From Methanococcoides methylutens MM1 (GTDB lineage Archaea > Halobacteriota > Methanosarcinia > Methanosarcinales > Methanosarcinaceae): DNA of 64,000 bases. A model generated the notes under the pieces. It worked only from the letters and a program-made list of their open reading frames with translations. It was not told the DNA's origin and did no database searches. The stretch covers positions 1,674,001 through 1,738,000 of the forward strand of contig NZ_CP009518.1 in the NCBI RefSeq assembly GCF_000970325.1. The letters run 5' to 3'. The position numbers and the translations under genes were made by a program. Of the stretch, positions 16,422 through 24,383 are shown piece by piece (the stretch's first letter is position 1; the number at the start of each line of letters is the position of its first letter).

Positions 16422-16435
16422 TGCATTATAATGCA
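16422..16435. promoter_or_regulatory. Perfect 14-base palindrome upstream of the UPF0251 gene
   Basis: TGCATTATAATGCA is a perfect palindrome five bases before the ATG at 16441 and just after a TATA-like CTTTATCTA (about 16406-16414). The gene lacks a ribosome site and is probably leaderless, so the palindrome lies between TATA box and transcription start, a classic operator position. The encoded protein has a DNA-binding fold, so autoregulation is a natural inference. Confidence 0.5.
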
Positions 16436-16440
16436 AAACT

Positions 16441-16956
16441 ATGGGACGCCCGAGAAAAAGGAGAATGGTAGATTTCGAGCACAATGTCAGACATTTCAAG
16501 CCTTCAGGCACCCGCCTGAATGAGCTGGAAGAGGTCAACATTACCATTGATGAACTGGAATCATTGAGACTCAGCTATCTTGAAAAGATGAAGCAGGATG
16601 CTGCAGCAGAGAAAATGCAGATCCACCAGTCCACCTTCCAGAGGACGCTCCAGAGAACGGTGCAAAAGATAGCGGATGCATTGGTACATGGAAAATCAAT
16701 ACGAGTAGAAGGAGGAGATTATACAATGCCAGGAAAGGACGGAACCGGGCCAATGGGCCAGGGACCAGTCGGAGGTCAGAATCAGGGCCAGGGCCGTGGA
16801 CAGAGAGGATTCCGCGGAGGTAAAGGTGCAGGAACCGCCGGACCCGGAGGAGAATGTGTGTGTCCGAACTGTGGACATGAGCAGGCTCACCAGGCTGGAG
16901 TTCCATGCCCTCAGGTAAAATGTCCTGAATGCGGGACAGCCATGGTCAGGAAATGA
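16441..16956 (+). CDS. UPF0251 (DUF134) DNA-binding protein fused to a Gly-rich zinc-ribbon domain
   Basis: A 171-residue protein. Residues 1-95 are a UPF0251/DUF134 helix-turn-helix domain (start MGRPRKRRMV, then ITIDELESLRL and AAEKMQIHQSTFQRTLQRTVQKIADAL). Residues 96-130 begin MPGKDGTGPMGQGP and are Gly/Gln/Arg-rich, like the start of DUF5320 proteins. Residues 137-171 form a zinc ribbon (CPNCG ... CPECG). The two halves are usually separate neighbouring genes. The in-frame ATG at 16726 (residue 96) has its own strong ribosome site, so the second half may also be made alone. A radical SAM gene follows 26 bases later. Confidence 0.83.
   Translation: MGRPRKRRMVDFEHNVRHFKPSGTRLNELEEVNITIDELESLRLSYLEKMKQDAAAEKMQIHQSTFQRTLQRTVQKIADALVHGKSIRVEGGDYTMPGKDGTGPMGQGPVGGQNQGQGRGQRGFRGGKGAGTAGPGGECVCPNCGHEQAHQAGVPCPQVKCPECGTAMVRK
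16711..16717 (+). promoter_or_regulatory. Internal ribosome site inside the UPF0251 fusion gene
   Basis: GGAGGAG lies eight bases before the in-frame ATG at 16726, where the Gly-rich zinc-ribbon half begins. This is as strong as any ribosome site in the window and sits inside a coding region. It would give a second product of 76 residues (16726-16956). Confidence 0.55.
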
Positions 16957-16982
16957 ACAACTAATTTGTCAGAGTGATGTAA

Positions 16983-17963
16983 ATGAAATCAAGGATCATC
17001 TATGGACCGATCCTCTCAAGGAGACTCGGGAGATCGCTTGGAATTGATGTCATCAAGAAGGGTGAACACAGGAAGAACTGCAACTTCGACTGCGTCTACT
17101 GCCAGCTTGGGCATGTGGACTGGAAGATATCGGATCCCTCGGAAGTTGCAGACCCGGTCACCACCGAAGAAGTGATCGATGGCATCACCAACTATCACAA
17201 AAAAGTGGATGACCTTGATTACATCACGTTCTCAGGAACATGTGAACCCACACTGAACCTTCAGATCGGGGACATGATCGATCGCATAAGGGAGATCAGT
17301 GATATTCCGATCTGTGTGATCACCAACTCATCCCTCGTGGGAAGGGAAGACGTCAGGAAGAATCTTTCAAAAGCAGACCTCGTGGTCGCTACCCTGGTCT
17401 CAGGGAATGAAAATACCTTCCGGGCCATCCACAGGCCTGCGGAAGGGATCGAGCTTCAGGATATCATCGAAGGACTTCGGGAACTGCAGAAGATGAACGG
17501 AGCAAAGCTCTCCATCGAGGTCATGCTTCTGGACTCCAACAACGATTATCCTGTCAATTCCAGCGATGCGGAGGTCGAAAAGCTCATCGAGGTCCTAAAG
17601 TACATCGATCCGGATGAGATCGAAGTGCTCACCACCAGCCGACCTCCGGCTGAGAAATTTATCGTGCCTGTGCCTGAAACAAGGCTCAAGGAGATCGCAC
17701 AGAAGTTCGACGAGGAGCTTGGAAGGGAAAGGGTCAGGCTCGTGCTTCAGGGCCTCAAGAGAAAGCGGTCGAACATAAAGCACGAGAACCTTGTGGACGA
17801 GGTCTATGACCTGATACTCCGCAGGCCCTGTACCTTTGAGCAGATAGTCCAATCACTGGATATCGATAAGGAGGAGCTCAACCCGATAATCGAGGGCCTT
17901 GTCGGGGAAAAGAAGATCACCGAGATCATAGCTGAGAACGGGACCTACTATCGCCCTACATAA
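16983..17963 (+). CDS. Radical SAM protein (COG0731-like) with C-terminal winged helix
   Basis: A 326-residue cytoplasmic enzyme. The radical SAM cluster motif is CNFDCVYC (about 33-40, C-x3-C-x2-C), followed by FSGTCEPTL, which corresponds to the GGEP-like SAM-binding region. The last 60-70 residues look like a winged helix (DLILRRPCTFEQIVQSLDI ... GTYYRP). The family is close to the TYW1-like COG0731 group; the substrate is unknown. GTGATG is the ribosome site. It lies 26 bases after the UPF0251 fusion gene on the same strand, so cotranscription is likely and the regulator may control it. Confidence 0.82.
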   Translation: MKSRIIYGPILSRRLGRSLGIDVIKKGEHRKNCNFDCVYCQLGHVDWKISDPSEVADPVTTEEVIDGITNYHKKVDDLDYITFSGTCEPTLNLQIGDMIDRIREISDIPICVITNSSLVGREDVRKNLSKADLVVATLVSGNENTFRAIHRPAEGIELQDIIEGLRELQKMNGAKLSIEVMLLDSNNDYPVNSSDAEVEKLIEVLKYIDPDEIEVLTTSRPPAEKFIVPVPETRLKEIAQKFDEELGRERVRLVLQGLKRKRSNIKHENLVDEVYDLILRRPCTFEQIVQSLDIDKEELNPIIEGLVGEKKITEIIAENGTYYRPT

Positions 17964-18126
17964 CTTTTTCAGTTTTTTACAATTATTCGGGAGATATGTG
18001 TTCCTCCGGGTAAATTGCACTCATCACACTCCATGCAATGAACCTCTTAGTCACAGAGTCTCCCGTCCATTACAAGATTATTATACAGTTTAGCGTAATT
18101 AAAAACGCAAAAAGAGGTGCTTTAAT

Positions 18127-18459
18127 TTGAAAATTGGAATCATCAGATGTCAGCAAACCGAAGATATGTGTCCGGGAACCATGGATTTTAAAGTAATAAG
18201 AGAAAAGAAATGTGCTTTTGAAGGCATTGAAGAAGATATTGAAATAATAGGAATGGTATCCTGCGGAGGATGTCCCGGTAAAAAAGCAATAATCAGAGCC
18301 AGAGACATGGTTAAAAGAGGCGCTGATACAGTAGTGCTTGCATCCTGTATTACCAGAGGGAACCCTATTGGAATTCCATGCCCACATGCAACAATAATCG
18401 AGGAATCCATAAAAAGACAAGTTGGTGAAGATGTCCAGATGATCAATTACACGCATTGA
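18127..18459 (+). CDS. CGGC domain protein
   Basis: A 110-residue cytoplasmic protein of the CGGC family, named after the conserved Cys-Gly-Gly-Cys. It has MKIGIIRCQQTEDMCPG at the start, CGGCPGKKAI at about 46-55, then SCITRGNPIGIPCPH. The Cys arrangement suggests metal binding; the role is not established. The start codon is TTG with GAGGTG at 18112-18117. It is a single gene, with a T-rich terminator-like stretch before it belonging to the radical SAM gene. Confidence 0.85.
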   Translation: MKIGIIRCQQTEDMCPGTMDFKVIREKKCAFEGIEEDIEIIGMVSCGGCPGKKAIIRARDMVKRGADTVVLASCITRGNPIGIPCPHATIIEESIKRQVGEDVQMINYTH

Positions 18460-18616
18460 ACTTTAAGGATAAACGTAGTTCTACCGACATTATTAATCAT
18501 TTCATCATATGTGAAGCTCACACGATATTTCTGCATACGAACTTTGCTGCAATCCATAGGACTAAATAGCCCGGCATACCACAAATAAAACAGAAATAAC
18601 TAAGCAGGTGAGACAC

Positions 18617-19132
18617 ATGCTATTAAAATTCAAGGACAAGGAACCGATCGTTGCTGAAACTGCTTTCATTGCAGATTCCGCAGACATCATCGGAGACGTG
18701 GTCGTAGGCGAGAACTCAAGCATCTGGTTCAATGCAGTCCTCCGGGCAGACATGGACAGAATAAAGATCGGAGACCGCACAAGCATCCAGGACAATTCAG
18801 TTATCCACACCGATCCCTCAACTCCAACCGAGATAGGGGATGATGTGACAGTAGGCCACGGGGCAGTCCTGCACAGCTGCAGGATCGGGAACAACGTCCT
18901 CATAGGAATGAACTCCACAGTGCTTGACGGGGTCGAGATCGGAGAGAATTCCATCGTTGGTGCCAATGCGCTCGTTCCGCCGGGAAAGAAATTCCCACCT
19001 AACAGCGTCATCACAGGAGTGCCCGGGAAGGTCAGAAGGGAAGCCACACCTGAGGATGCTGCCATGATCAGGGAAAATGCAGCAGAATATGTGGAACTGG
19101 CAGCTGAATATAAGAAGCAGCAGAAAAGCTGA
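18617..19132 (+). CDS. Gamma-class carbonic anhydrase family protein (left-handed beta helix)
   Basis: A 171-residue hexapeptide-repeat protein. The left-handed beta-helix repeats run through most of it (for example IGDVVVGENSSIWFNAVLRADMD). The three metal-site histidines of the family fit NSVIHTD (about 71) and VGHGAVLHSC (about 88 and 93). It may hydrate CO2, but many close relatives (YrdA-like) have no proven activity, and the acidic loop of the methanogen enzyme Cam is not evident. The start at 18617 has AGGTGA four bases upstream; an in-frame GTG at 18608 overlaps that ribosome site and is less likely. Confidence 0.85.
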   Translation: MLLKFKDKEPIVAETAFIADSADIIGDVVVGENSSIWFNAVLRADMDRIKIGDRTSIQDNSVIHTDPSTPTEIGDDVTVGHGAVLHSCRIGNNVLIGMNSTVLDGVEIGENSIVGANALVPPGKKFPPNSVITGVPGKVRREATPEDAAMIRENAAEYVELAAEYKKQQKS

Positions 19133-19177
19133 TCGATCATCACATCTCCGTTAATTGATCAAAAGGATTGAAGTCCT

Positions 19178-19981
19178 ATGGAACAACAGCTAAAAGAAGC
19201 CCTTCTGGAAAAATGCAGGGAAATGGAGATCCCCCTTGTCGGGGTGGCCAACGTAGAACGCTGGGAAGAGCCACTATTCCAGCCATGGATACCTGAAGAG
19301 TTCCACCCCCGGTTCATCTACCCGGAAGCAAAGTCTGCGATAGTCATCGGACTTCCTGTCACTCTCCCGATACTGGAGACCTCACCTTCTATATATTACA
19401 GGGAGCTCTACAGGACGGTGAACAGCCTGCTGGACCAATATACCTACCGGCTTTCCAACTTCCTTACTGAGAAAGGGCACCCATCCATCTTCGTTCCAAG
19501 AGACGGATACGGCTCCACCAAAGTGCTTCTGGATAATCCCGTAGCCTTCTTTTCACACCGGCATGCTGCATTCCTTGCCGGGCTAGGAAACTTCGGTGTC
19601 AACAACACGATACTTACCCCGGAATACGGACCAAGGGTACGCTTTGCCACAATCCTCACAAGTGCTGAGCTCGAACCTGATGCCATCATGGAAGAGCAGT
19701 TGTGCAACCATTGCATGCGTTGTGTCAGGATGTGTCCATCCAATGCACTTGTGGAAAAGGACTATCCGGAAGGGATCACCGACAAGAAAGCCTGTGCATC
19801 GTTTAGTGATGAGCTGAACAAACGATATATTTCACCCTGCGGGATATGCATAAAGGTCTGCCCGATAGGGGAGGACCGCAGGATCTACGGAAGGGAAAAT
19901 GCTTCGATTTATGAAAAGAAGGATGAGTTCAGGAAATATCACAAAGCATGGGATCACGTCCGTTCTTATGGTGGAAAATGA
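19178..19981 (+). CDS. Two-cluster ferredoxin-type protein, QueG-like
   Basis: A 267-residue cytoplasmic Fe-S protein related in layout to epoxyqueuosine reductase (QueG) but lacking its C-terminal HEAT repeats. The N-terminal half has the family's GVANVERWEE and SAIVIGLPV stretches and FLAGLGNFGVNNTILTPEYGPRVRFATILT. Residues 175-235 carry two 4Fe-4S motifs, CNHCMRCVRMCP and CGICIKVCP. Archaea do not make queuosine by the bacterial route, so the true acceptor is unknown. It lies 45 bases after the carbonic anhydrase gene and may be cotranscribed. Confidence 0.8.
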   Translation: MEQQLKEALLEKCREMEIPLVGVANVERWEEPLFQPWIPEEFHPRFIYPEAKSAIVIGLPVTLPILETSPSIYYRELYRTVNSLLDQYTYRLSNFLTEKGHPSIFVPRDGYGSTKVLLDNPVAFFSHRHAAFLAGLGNFGVNNTILTPEYGPRVRFATILTSAELEPDAIMEEQLCNHCMRCVRMCPSNALVEKDYPEGITDKKACASFSDELNKRYISPCGICIKVCPIGEDRRIYGRENASIYEKKDEFRKYHKAWDHVRSYGGK

Positions 19982-20033
19982 ACGGAAACTAAAGGCTCAG
20001 TTGAAAAATGAAAAATAAAAAATGAAAAAAGGA

Positions 20034-20333
20034 TCAAAGGACATCCTTTAAAGCAGCTGCAGAGGTATAGACACTGCCAACACCACATATGTAATGGGTG
20101 ACCTTTACTGCCTGCATGACCTCTTCTTTTGTGGCTCCTGCTTCCATTGCCTGTATTGCAAGGGAAGTTACTCCGTTCACTGCGCCTTTTGATGCATCAA
20201 GTGCCATTGCCATAAGGAGCTTGTATTTTAGTGGGATGCCATCTTCCTCGAAGGAAGTTACACGTGTATCTTCAAGAAGCTGGAAAAAGTCTGCATCGGA
20301 ATCGATAATTACCTGAAGTGGATTTTCTGACAT
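20034..20333 (-). CDS. Carboxymuconolactone decarboxylase-family protein without the CxxC pair
   Basis: A 99-residue AhpD-like helical protein. The conserved block KYKLLMAMALDASKGAVNGVTSLAIQAMEAGATKEEVMQAVKVTHYICG matches the family, but the redox C-x-x-C-H motif is replaced by DASKGAVNGV, so it cannot act as a thiol peroxidase partner in the usual way. AGGTGATC precedes the ATG. It converges with the preceding Fe-S protein gene and diverges from the M23 gene. Confidence 0.8.
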   Translation of the reverse strand: MSENPLQVIIDSDADFFQLLEDTRVTSFEEDGIPLKYKLLMAMALDASKGAVNGVTSLAIQAMEAGATKEEVMQAVKVTHYICGVGSVYTSAAALKDVL

Positions 20334-20372
20334 ATTCTGATCACCTTTATTTTAAGACTGACAGGAATATAT

Positions 20373-20948
20373 ATGAATTTGTTCATAATCAAATGGATGA
20401 GAGCATTCCCCTTACCTGAAAAGACAGAGAAACTCCTCCGGGAAAACGGAGAAAGCGGCTCCTTCTGGGAAGACAGAAAGGACCGCCACCACTGCGGGAT
20501 CGACCTTTATGCACCCGAGGGTGAACCTGTTATTGCGATCGAGGACGGGGAAGTTATCGACGTCGATATAATGACATCTCCTGAAATGATCTCTTACTGG
20601 AATGAAACATATCATATTATAATCAGGAATCATTCAGGACTTTTTTGCAAATATGGTGAGCTTGGTTCCCCAAATGTAAAGACAGGAGATATTGTTGAAG
20701 CCGGACAGGTGATCGGTCATGTCGGTACTGTGCTGAACAACAAAAAGATAGATGGCAATGCTCCCGAATACATACAAAAGCTGAAAGACAATAATCCCAG
20801 CATGCTCCACTTTGAACTCTGGGAAGGCGAGCCTGTAGTAGAAGGCAGGAATTATCTCGGAGGGAACTGGTTTGGAGATGAACTACCGGAAAAGCTCCTT
20901 GATCCTACTGAATATCTCAGGTCAATCAAGTCGAATGAAAATAAATAA
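20373..20948 (+). CDS. M23-type (LytM) metallopeptidase-like protein
   Basis: A 191-residue protein with the M23/LytM fold. The metal ligands appear as H-x-x-x-D in HCGIDLYAPEG (about 41-51) and the final His in MLHFELW. The third ligand, normally from H-x-H, is H-F-E here, so activity is uncertain. The sequence GEPVIAIEDGEVI ... KTGDIVEAGQVIGHVGT is typical. No clear signal peptide is present, although the start MNLFIIKW is hydrophobic. Methanogens lack murein, so a pseudo-peptidase or other peptide substrate is likely. AGGAA lies five bases before the ATG. Confidence 0.8.
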   Translation: MNLFIIKWMRAFPLPEKTEKLLRENGESGSFWEDRKDRHHCGIDLYAPEGEPVIAIEDGEVIDVDIMTSPEMISYWNETYHIIIRNHSGLFCKYGELGSPNVKTGDIVEAGQVIGHVGTVLNNKKIDGNAPEYIQKLKDNNPSMLHFELWEGEPVVEGRNYLGGNWFGDELPEKLLDPTEYLRSIKSNENK

Positions 20949-20954
20949 AAAAGA

Positions 20955-22478
20955 TCACAGGACCCTGACCGTAAGATCAAGGGCCTGCTCATATCCTGTG
21001 AGGTTCATCCCCGGTTGCATGTATACGGCAGAAACATTCTGCTCGCCTGCTGCAACCGCTTCGATCTCCCATTCATGCTGTCCATAAAGGGAGCCTTCTG
21101 ATTGCGGGATGAACTCATCCCCTCTTACCTGGAGACCGTCCGTCAGGGTCATGTTCCAGGCATAGGTATCGGCTCTGGATTCGAACATTCTGATAAGCAT
21201 CCAGTCGCCTTCTTTTATCTCAATGGCATCTCCGAAATAGTACCTATCCACAATGAATGCCGGATATAGCTCATTATCGCCTTCCACGATCAGGGTCATC
21301 TCGAAATCATCAGGAACATCGGACTCGCCGTTCCAGGAAGTGTATTCCACCATGATGGATTTTTCACCTGTGGACAGGGTCTCAAAGGTCCAGCCATAGG
21401 CAGAATCATCATCTACAGGGCTGTATACTGAGTAATATCCATAGCCGTCTTCCTTTATGGACAGGTCATCGCTGTCTGAAAGATACCAATAGCCATCCGA
21501 TGGTGCATCAAGGTCGATACGTACAATGCTTCCGGCTTTTACAGATACTGTGCTACCACTATCCTCTTCCGTGAAGATATAGTCCGCAGGCATCTTCTCG
21601 ATCTCAGGGAAAGCGAACTGGTCCTCTTCCGCCGGGGCCATTCCGATGGAAATTGCAGCTATTACCACACCGACAAGCATCACCGGTAGAAGGTAGCGTT
21701 TCACGGACCTCTTTGTTGAATCGCTGGCGTTGTCATAGTAGCGCCCTTTGAGCATCATCAAAAGGACAGCGAAAAGACATCCCAGGAAGAACCAGAGAGC
21801 AATGTTATCGGAAAAGTTCGAAAAGAATCCATGAACGCTGTCCATTAGCTGGGGAGCAGCTTCCTCAGGAACTGCTTTTGCAACTTCTTCCACAGCTTCA
21901 TCAGCAGCAAGCTGTGGAGCCATCTCCGCAGGTGCTTCACGCATGATCTCCCCTTCTTCCATGGCGGCATCCATCATGACAGATTCTGCAAACATACCTC
22001 CATTTTGCATACCAACATCAACCGGTCTTGACAGGTACTGAAGCCCTGCAGCACCAAGGAATGCAGCACCGATAACACCAATGTACTGCTGTAACATGCT
22101 GATTATGGAAGCCCTGTTGACATTCATGCTTCCCGGAGCTACAACGATCAGTTTCTGCACCGGCTCGTAGATCTTGACCTCACGGCCCTTCTCACTCCAC
22201 TTGATCCTGTGCACCTTGATAAGGTCAGCTTCCAGCAAACTGTCAATGTTGTACTTGATGGTTGTAATGGAAAGACCTAGCTTTTTAGAAATATCCGTTG
22301 CAGACATCGGCTCTTCGGAAAGAAGGTCCAGGATCTTCAGGGACTTCTCATTGGAAAGCGTCTGTGTGATCTTCTTTGAATCCTCGTTGAGCGGAAGTAC
22401 AACTACATTGTCCGAACTGTCCTGATCAGTATCCTCAGGTTCACCCTTGTTCTTTTTATCAACATCATTAGCGGCCAT
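20955..22478 (-). CDS. Membrane one-component regulator: winged helix, two membrane helices, chagasin-like outer domains
   Basis: A 507-residue protein. Residues 40-115 form an ArsR-type winged helix (SLKILDLLSEEPMSATDISKKLGLSITTIKYNIDSLLEADLI). Hydrophobic segments lie at about 130-150, 228-246 and 268-285. The C-terminal half, predicted outside the cell, has two similar beta domains (about 305-400 and 405-507); the second has GSLYGQHEWEIEAVAAGEQ, like the I42/chagasin fold of protease inhibitors. It reads as a sensor outside with a DNA-binding head inside. The upstream gene, 20 bases away, encodes a soluble relative of the winged helix. The signal and targets are unknown. Confidence 0.78.
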   Translation of the reverse strand: MAANDVDKKNKGEPEDTDQDSSDNVVVLPLNEDSKKITQTLSNEKSLKILDLLSEEPMSATDISKKLGLSITTIKYNIDSLLEADLIKVHRIKWSEKGREVKIYEPVQKLIVVAPGSMNVNRASIISMLQQYIGVIGAAFLGAAGLQYLSRPVDVGMQNGGMFAESVMMDAAMEEGEIMREAPAEMAPQLAADEAVEEVAKAVPEEAAPQLMDSVHGFFSNFSDNIALWFFLGCLFAVLLMMLKGRYYDNASDSTKRSVKRYLLPVMLVGVVIAAISIGMAPAEEDQFAFPEIEKMPADYIFTEEDSGSTVSVKAGSIVRIDLDAPSDGYWYLSDSDDLSIKEDGYGYYSVYSPVDDDSAYGWTFETLSTGEKSIMVEYTSWNGESDVPDDFEMTLIVEGDNELYPAFIVDRYYFGDAIEIKEGDWMLIRMFESRADTYAWNMTLTDGLQVRGDEFIPQSEGSLYGQHEWEIEAVAAGEQNVSAVYMQPGMNLTGYEQALDLTVRVL

Positions 22479-22498
22479 GTTCGCACCAGAAGGTTGAT

Positions 22499-22828
22499 TT
22501 ATACAACCATGTTTTTGTCTTCAGAAGAGAATGCAACGACCTTTTTGGCAGGGCCGTAGATATTCTCATCCCTCTCCAGACCGGAAGATCTGCTCTTTAT
22601 TTCCACAAGATCGGAATCCATCAGGGCCCTGACCTTGTCTTCAACTTCCACAAAAGGAAGACCTGTCCTTTGGGAGATCTCACTGACAGAAAGCGGATCT
22701 TCAGAAAGCACCTCCAGTATCCTGAAGGAACCCTCTTTTGAAAGCACTTCAGTTACAGTCCTGGACCCTTCCGAAATTGGAAGGATCAGGAACTTATCAA
22801 CATTTACAGTATCCGACGCACATCCCAT
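22499..22828 (-). CDS. Small winged-helix regulator, paralogue of the membrane regulator head
   Basis: A 109-residue cytoplasmic protein: FLILPISEGSRTVTEVLSKEGSFRILEVLSEDPLSVSEISQRTGLPFVEVEDKVRALMDSDLVEIK. It is clearly related to the N-terminal 115 residues of the next gene (VVVLPLNEDSKKITQTLSNEKSLKILDLLSEEPMS) but has no membrane part. The start at 22828 follows GGGGA by eight bases; a TTG at 22852 is less likely. The two genes form an operon. It could form heterodimers with the membrane protein, or compete for its sites. Confidence 0.8.
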   Translation of the reverse strand: MGCASDTVNVDKFLILPISEGSRTVTEVLSKEGSFRILEVLSEDPLSVSEISQRTGLPFVEVEDKVRALMDSDLVEIKSRSSGLERDENIYGPAKKVVAFSSEDKNMVV

Positions 22829-22900
22829 AACTATAGTCCCCTTTTTACTCAATTGTAACTATCTATCATCAAATTATCAAATATTCTGATCAACAGACCA

Positions 22901-23428
22901 TCAGATCATTACCACATGAACATCGAGGTCATATATTCCCGGTTCAGAAGGTACCTCATGTGAAGTCGTAGTGTAGTAATCACCGTTTGAAAGGCTTCCA
23001 TCGCCATCCACATCCACGTGTACTGAAAGTGAATATGTCATCCTTTCATCAAGCTCAGGATGATAGATCATGTATTCCACCGGCTGAATGTCACCAGCGT
23101 CCATGGAAACATCATCAATGGTGTCTTCTGAAATAACAACAGATGCAACATCCTGAAGACTTACATCCTCAACTTCCAGATAGATAGTAGCATTGGAGAA
23201 AGACTCCACGGGTTCGTCAAAGATTATCAGTCCCTGGACACCGTTTTCTCCCAGTGCTAGGTCTCCATTATCTTCATCTGCTTCGTGATCGTTCACTTCA
23301 TCTACTGTCCCATCAGCCTCGCTGACATCGTCTGCCTGCCCATCTGAACCGGTTTCCGTGCAGCCCATTGAAAATGCAGCGGCCATTACCAGCAAAAGCG
23401 TCAGGCCTAATACGAAATGTTTTTTCAT
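22901..23428 (-). CDS. Lipoprotein with a YscW/YbaY-like domain
   Basis: A 175-residue exported lipoprotein. The lipobox is AFSMGC (Cys about 23), followed by an Asp/Glu-rich linker (about 25-60). The globular part, NATIYLEVEDVSLQDVASVVISEDTI ... PVEYMIYHPELDERMTYSLSVHVDVDGDG, matches the YscW/YbaY beta-sandwich family of lipoproteins, whose role outside type III secretion is unknown. The start at 23428 (MKKHF) has GAGGA nine bases upstream; an ATG at 23437 overlaps that site. It precedes the regulator pair on the same strand. Confidence 0.8.
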   Translation of the reverse strand: MKKHFVLGLTLLLVMAAAFSMGCTETGSDGQADDVSEADGTVDEVNDHEADEDNGDLALGENGVQGLIIFDEPVESFSNATIYLEVEDVSLQDVASVVISEDTIDDVSMDAGDIQPVEYMIYHPELDERMTYSLSVHVDVDGDGSLSNGDYYTTTSHEVPSEPGIYDLDVHVVMI

Positions 23429-23585
23429 TTTTGTCATTCCTCATTATTAACTAAATGAACAAATGATCCGTAGATATATATCATTTATTTAAGCTACAAA
23501 ATAATTCGTAGTCTTCTAAGACAGGAAAATTAGTAGAAAAAGGAAGTAAATCGAAGAAGAAAAAGAAAGGAAGATACAAACCAGA

Positions 23586-24383
23586 TCAGGCACTTGTTGA
23601 CTTGAAAACATCTTCCTTAAGGATTCCATAATCATCAAAACTAAAACGCATGGTCATGAAGATACCAATAGCCACCGTCATCACAGTGGAAACATAGATA
23701 CCAACCATAATAGCCATCTGGTACTTGATCGCAAGGATAGGACTGGAACCTGCAATGATCTGACCGGTCATCATTCCCGGTAGTGCAACCAGACCGATCG
23801 TTGACATACTTGCAATGGAAGGTTTCAGTGCAAGATTGAGACTTTTTCTGGCATAGGGAAGAATTGCTTCATGCTTTTTTGCACCCAGTGACAGGCTGTA
23901 CAAGTAGCGGTTCTCGTTCCTCCTGATCGTATCATAGAAATTGCTGATGCTCACAATGTTTCCCCTCAAGGAATTCCCGAGGAACATACCAAATATAGGT
24001 ATCAGGTATCTGGCATCAAAGAGATGCTCGAGGTTCACTACAAAAGTATTGAAGTAAAGTATCACCAAAAAATTACCTATTATAAATGAAGCAAGTGTTG
24101 GCAATAATAACTTCCTGAGGTCAAGACCGACATCATTTATGGTGGAATGGGTTGCTGCAAGGACCATTACCAATAGCCATAGAAGATTTACGATCGAATT
24201 ATTAAGGTCAAAGAGCACTGTAAGGAAAACTCCCACAAAAGCAAGTTGTACGATCATCCTAGAAGCCGAAACGATCGTTTCATGGATTATGCCAAGCTTA
24301 AGGTAATGGCTCACAAGAAGAGGAATCACGAGCAACAGGAAACAGGCTATAAGGGACAGGTAACCAATATCGACAGCATCCAT
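23586..24383 (-). CDS. fetB: ABC transporter permease, UPF0014/FetB family
   Basis: A 265-residue integral membrane protein with about seven helices. Family marks are SRMIVQLAFVGVFLTVLF near the N-terminus, FGMFLGNSLRGNIVSISNFYD in the middle, and SLGAKKHEAILPYARKSLNLALKPSIASMSTIGLVALPGMMTGQIIAGSSPILAIKYQ. In E. coli FetAB exports iron and protects against peroxide; the substrate here is inferred from that. Its ATG directly follows the stop of the ATPase gene (TGAATG), so the two are translated together. Confidence 0.87.
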   Translation of the reverse strand: MDAVDIGYLSLIACFLLLVIPLLVSHYLKLGIIHETIVSASRMIVQLAFVGVFLTVLFDLNNSIVNLLWLLVMVLAATHSTINDVGLDLRKLLLPTLASFIIGNFLVILYFNTFVVNLEHLFDARYLIPIFGMFLGNSLRGNIVSISNFYDTIRRNENRYLYSLSLGAKKHEAILPYARKSLNLALKPSIASMSTIGLVALPGMMTGQIIAGSSPILAIKYQMAIMVGIYVSTVMTVAIGIFMTMRFSFDDYGILKEDVFKSTSA

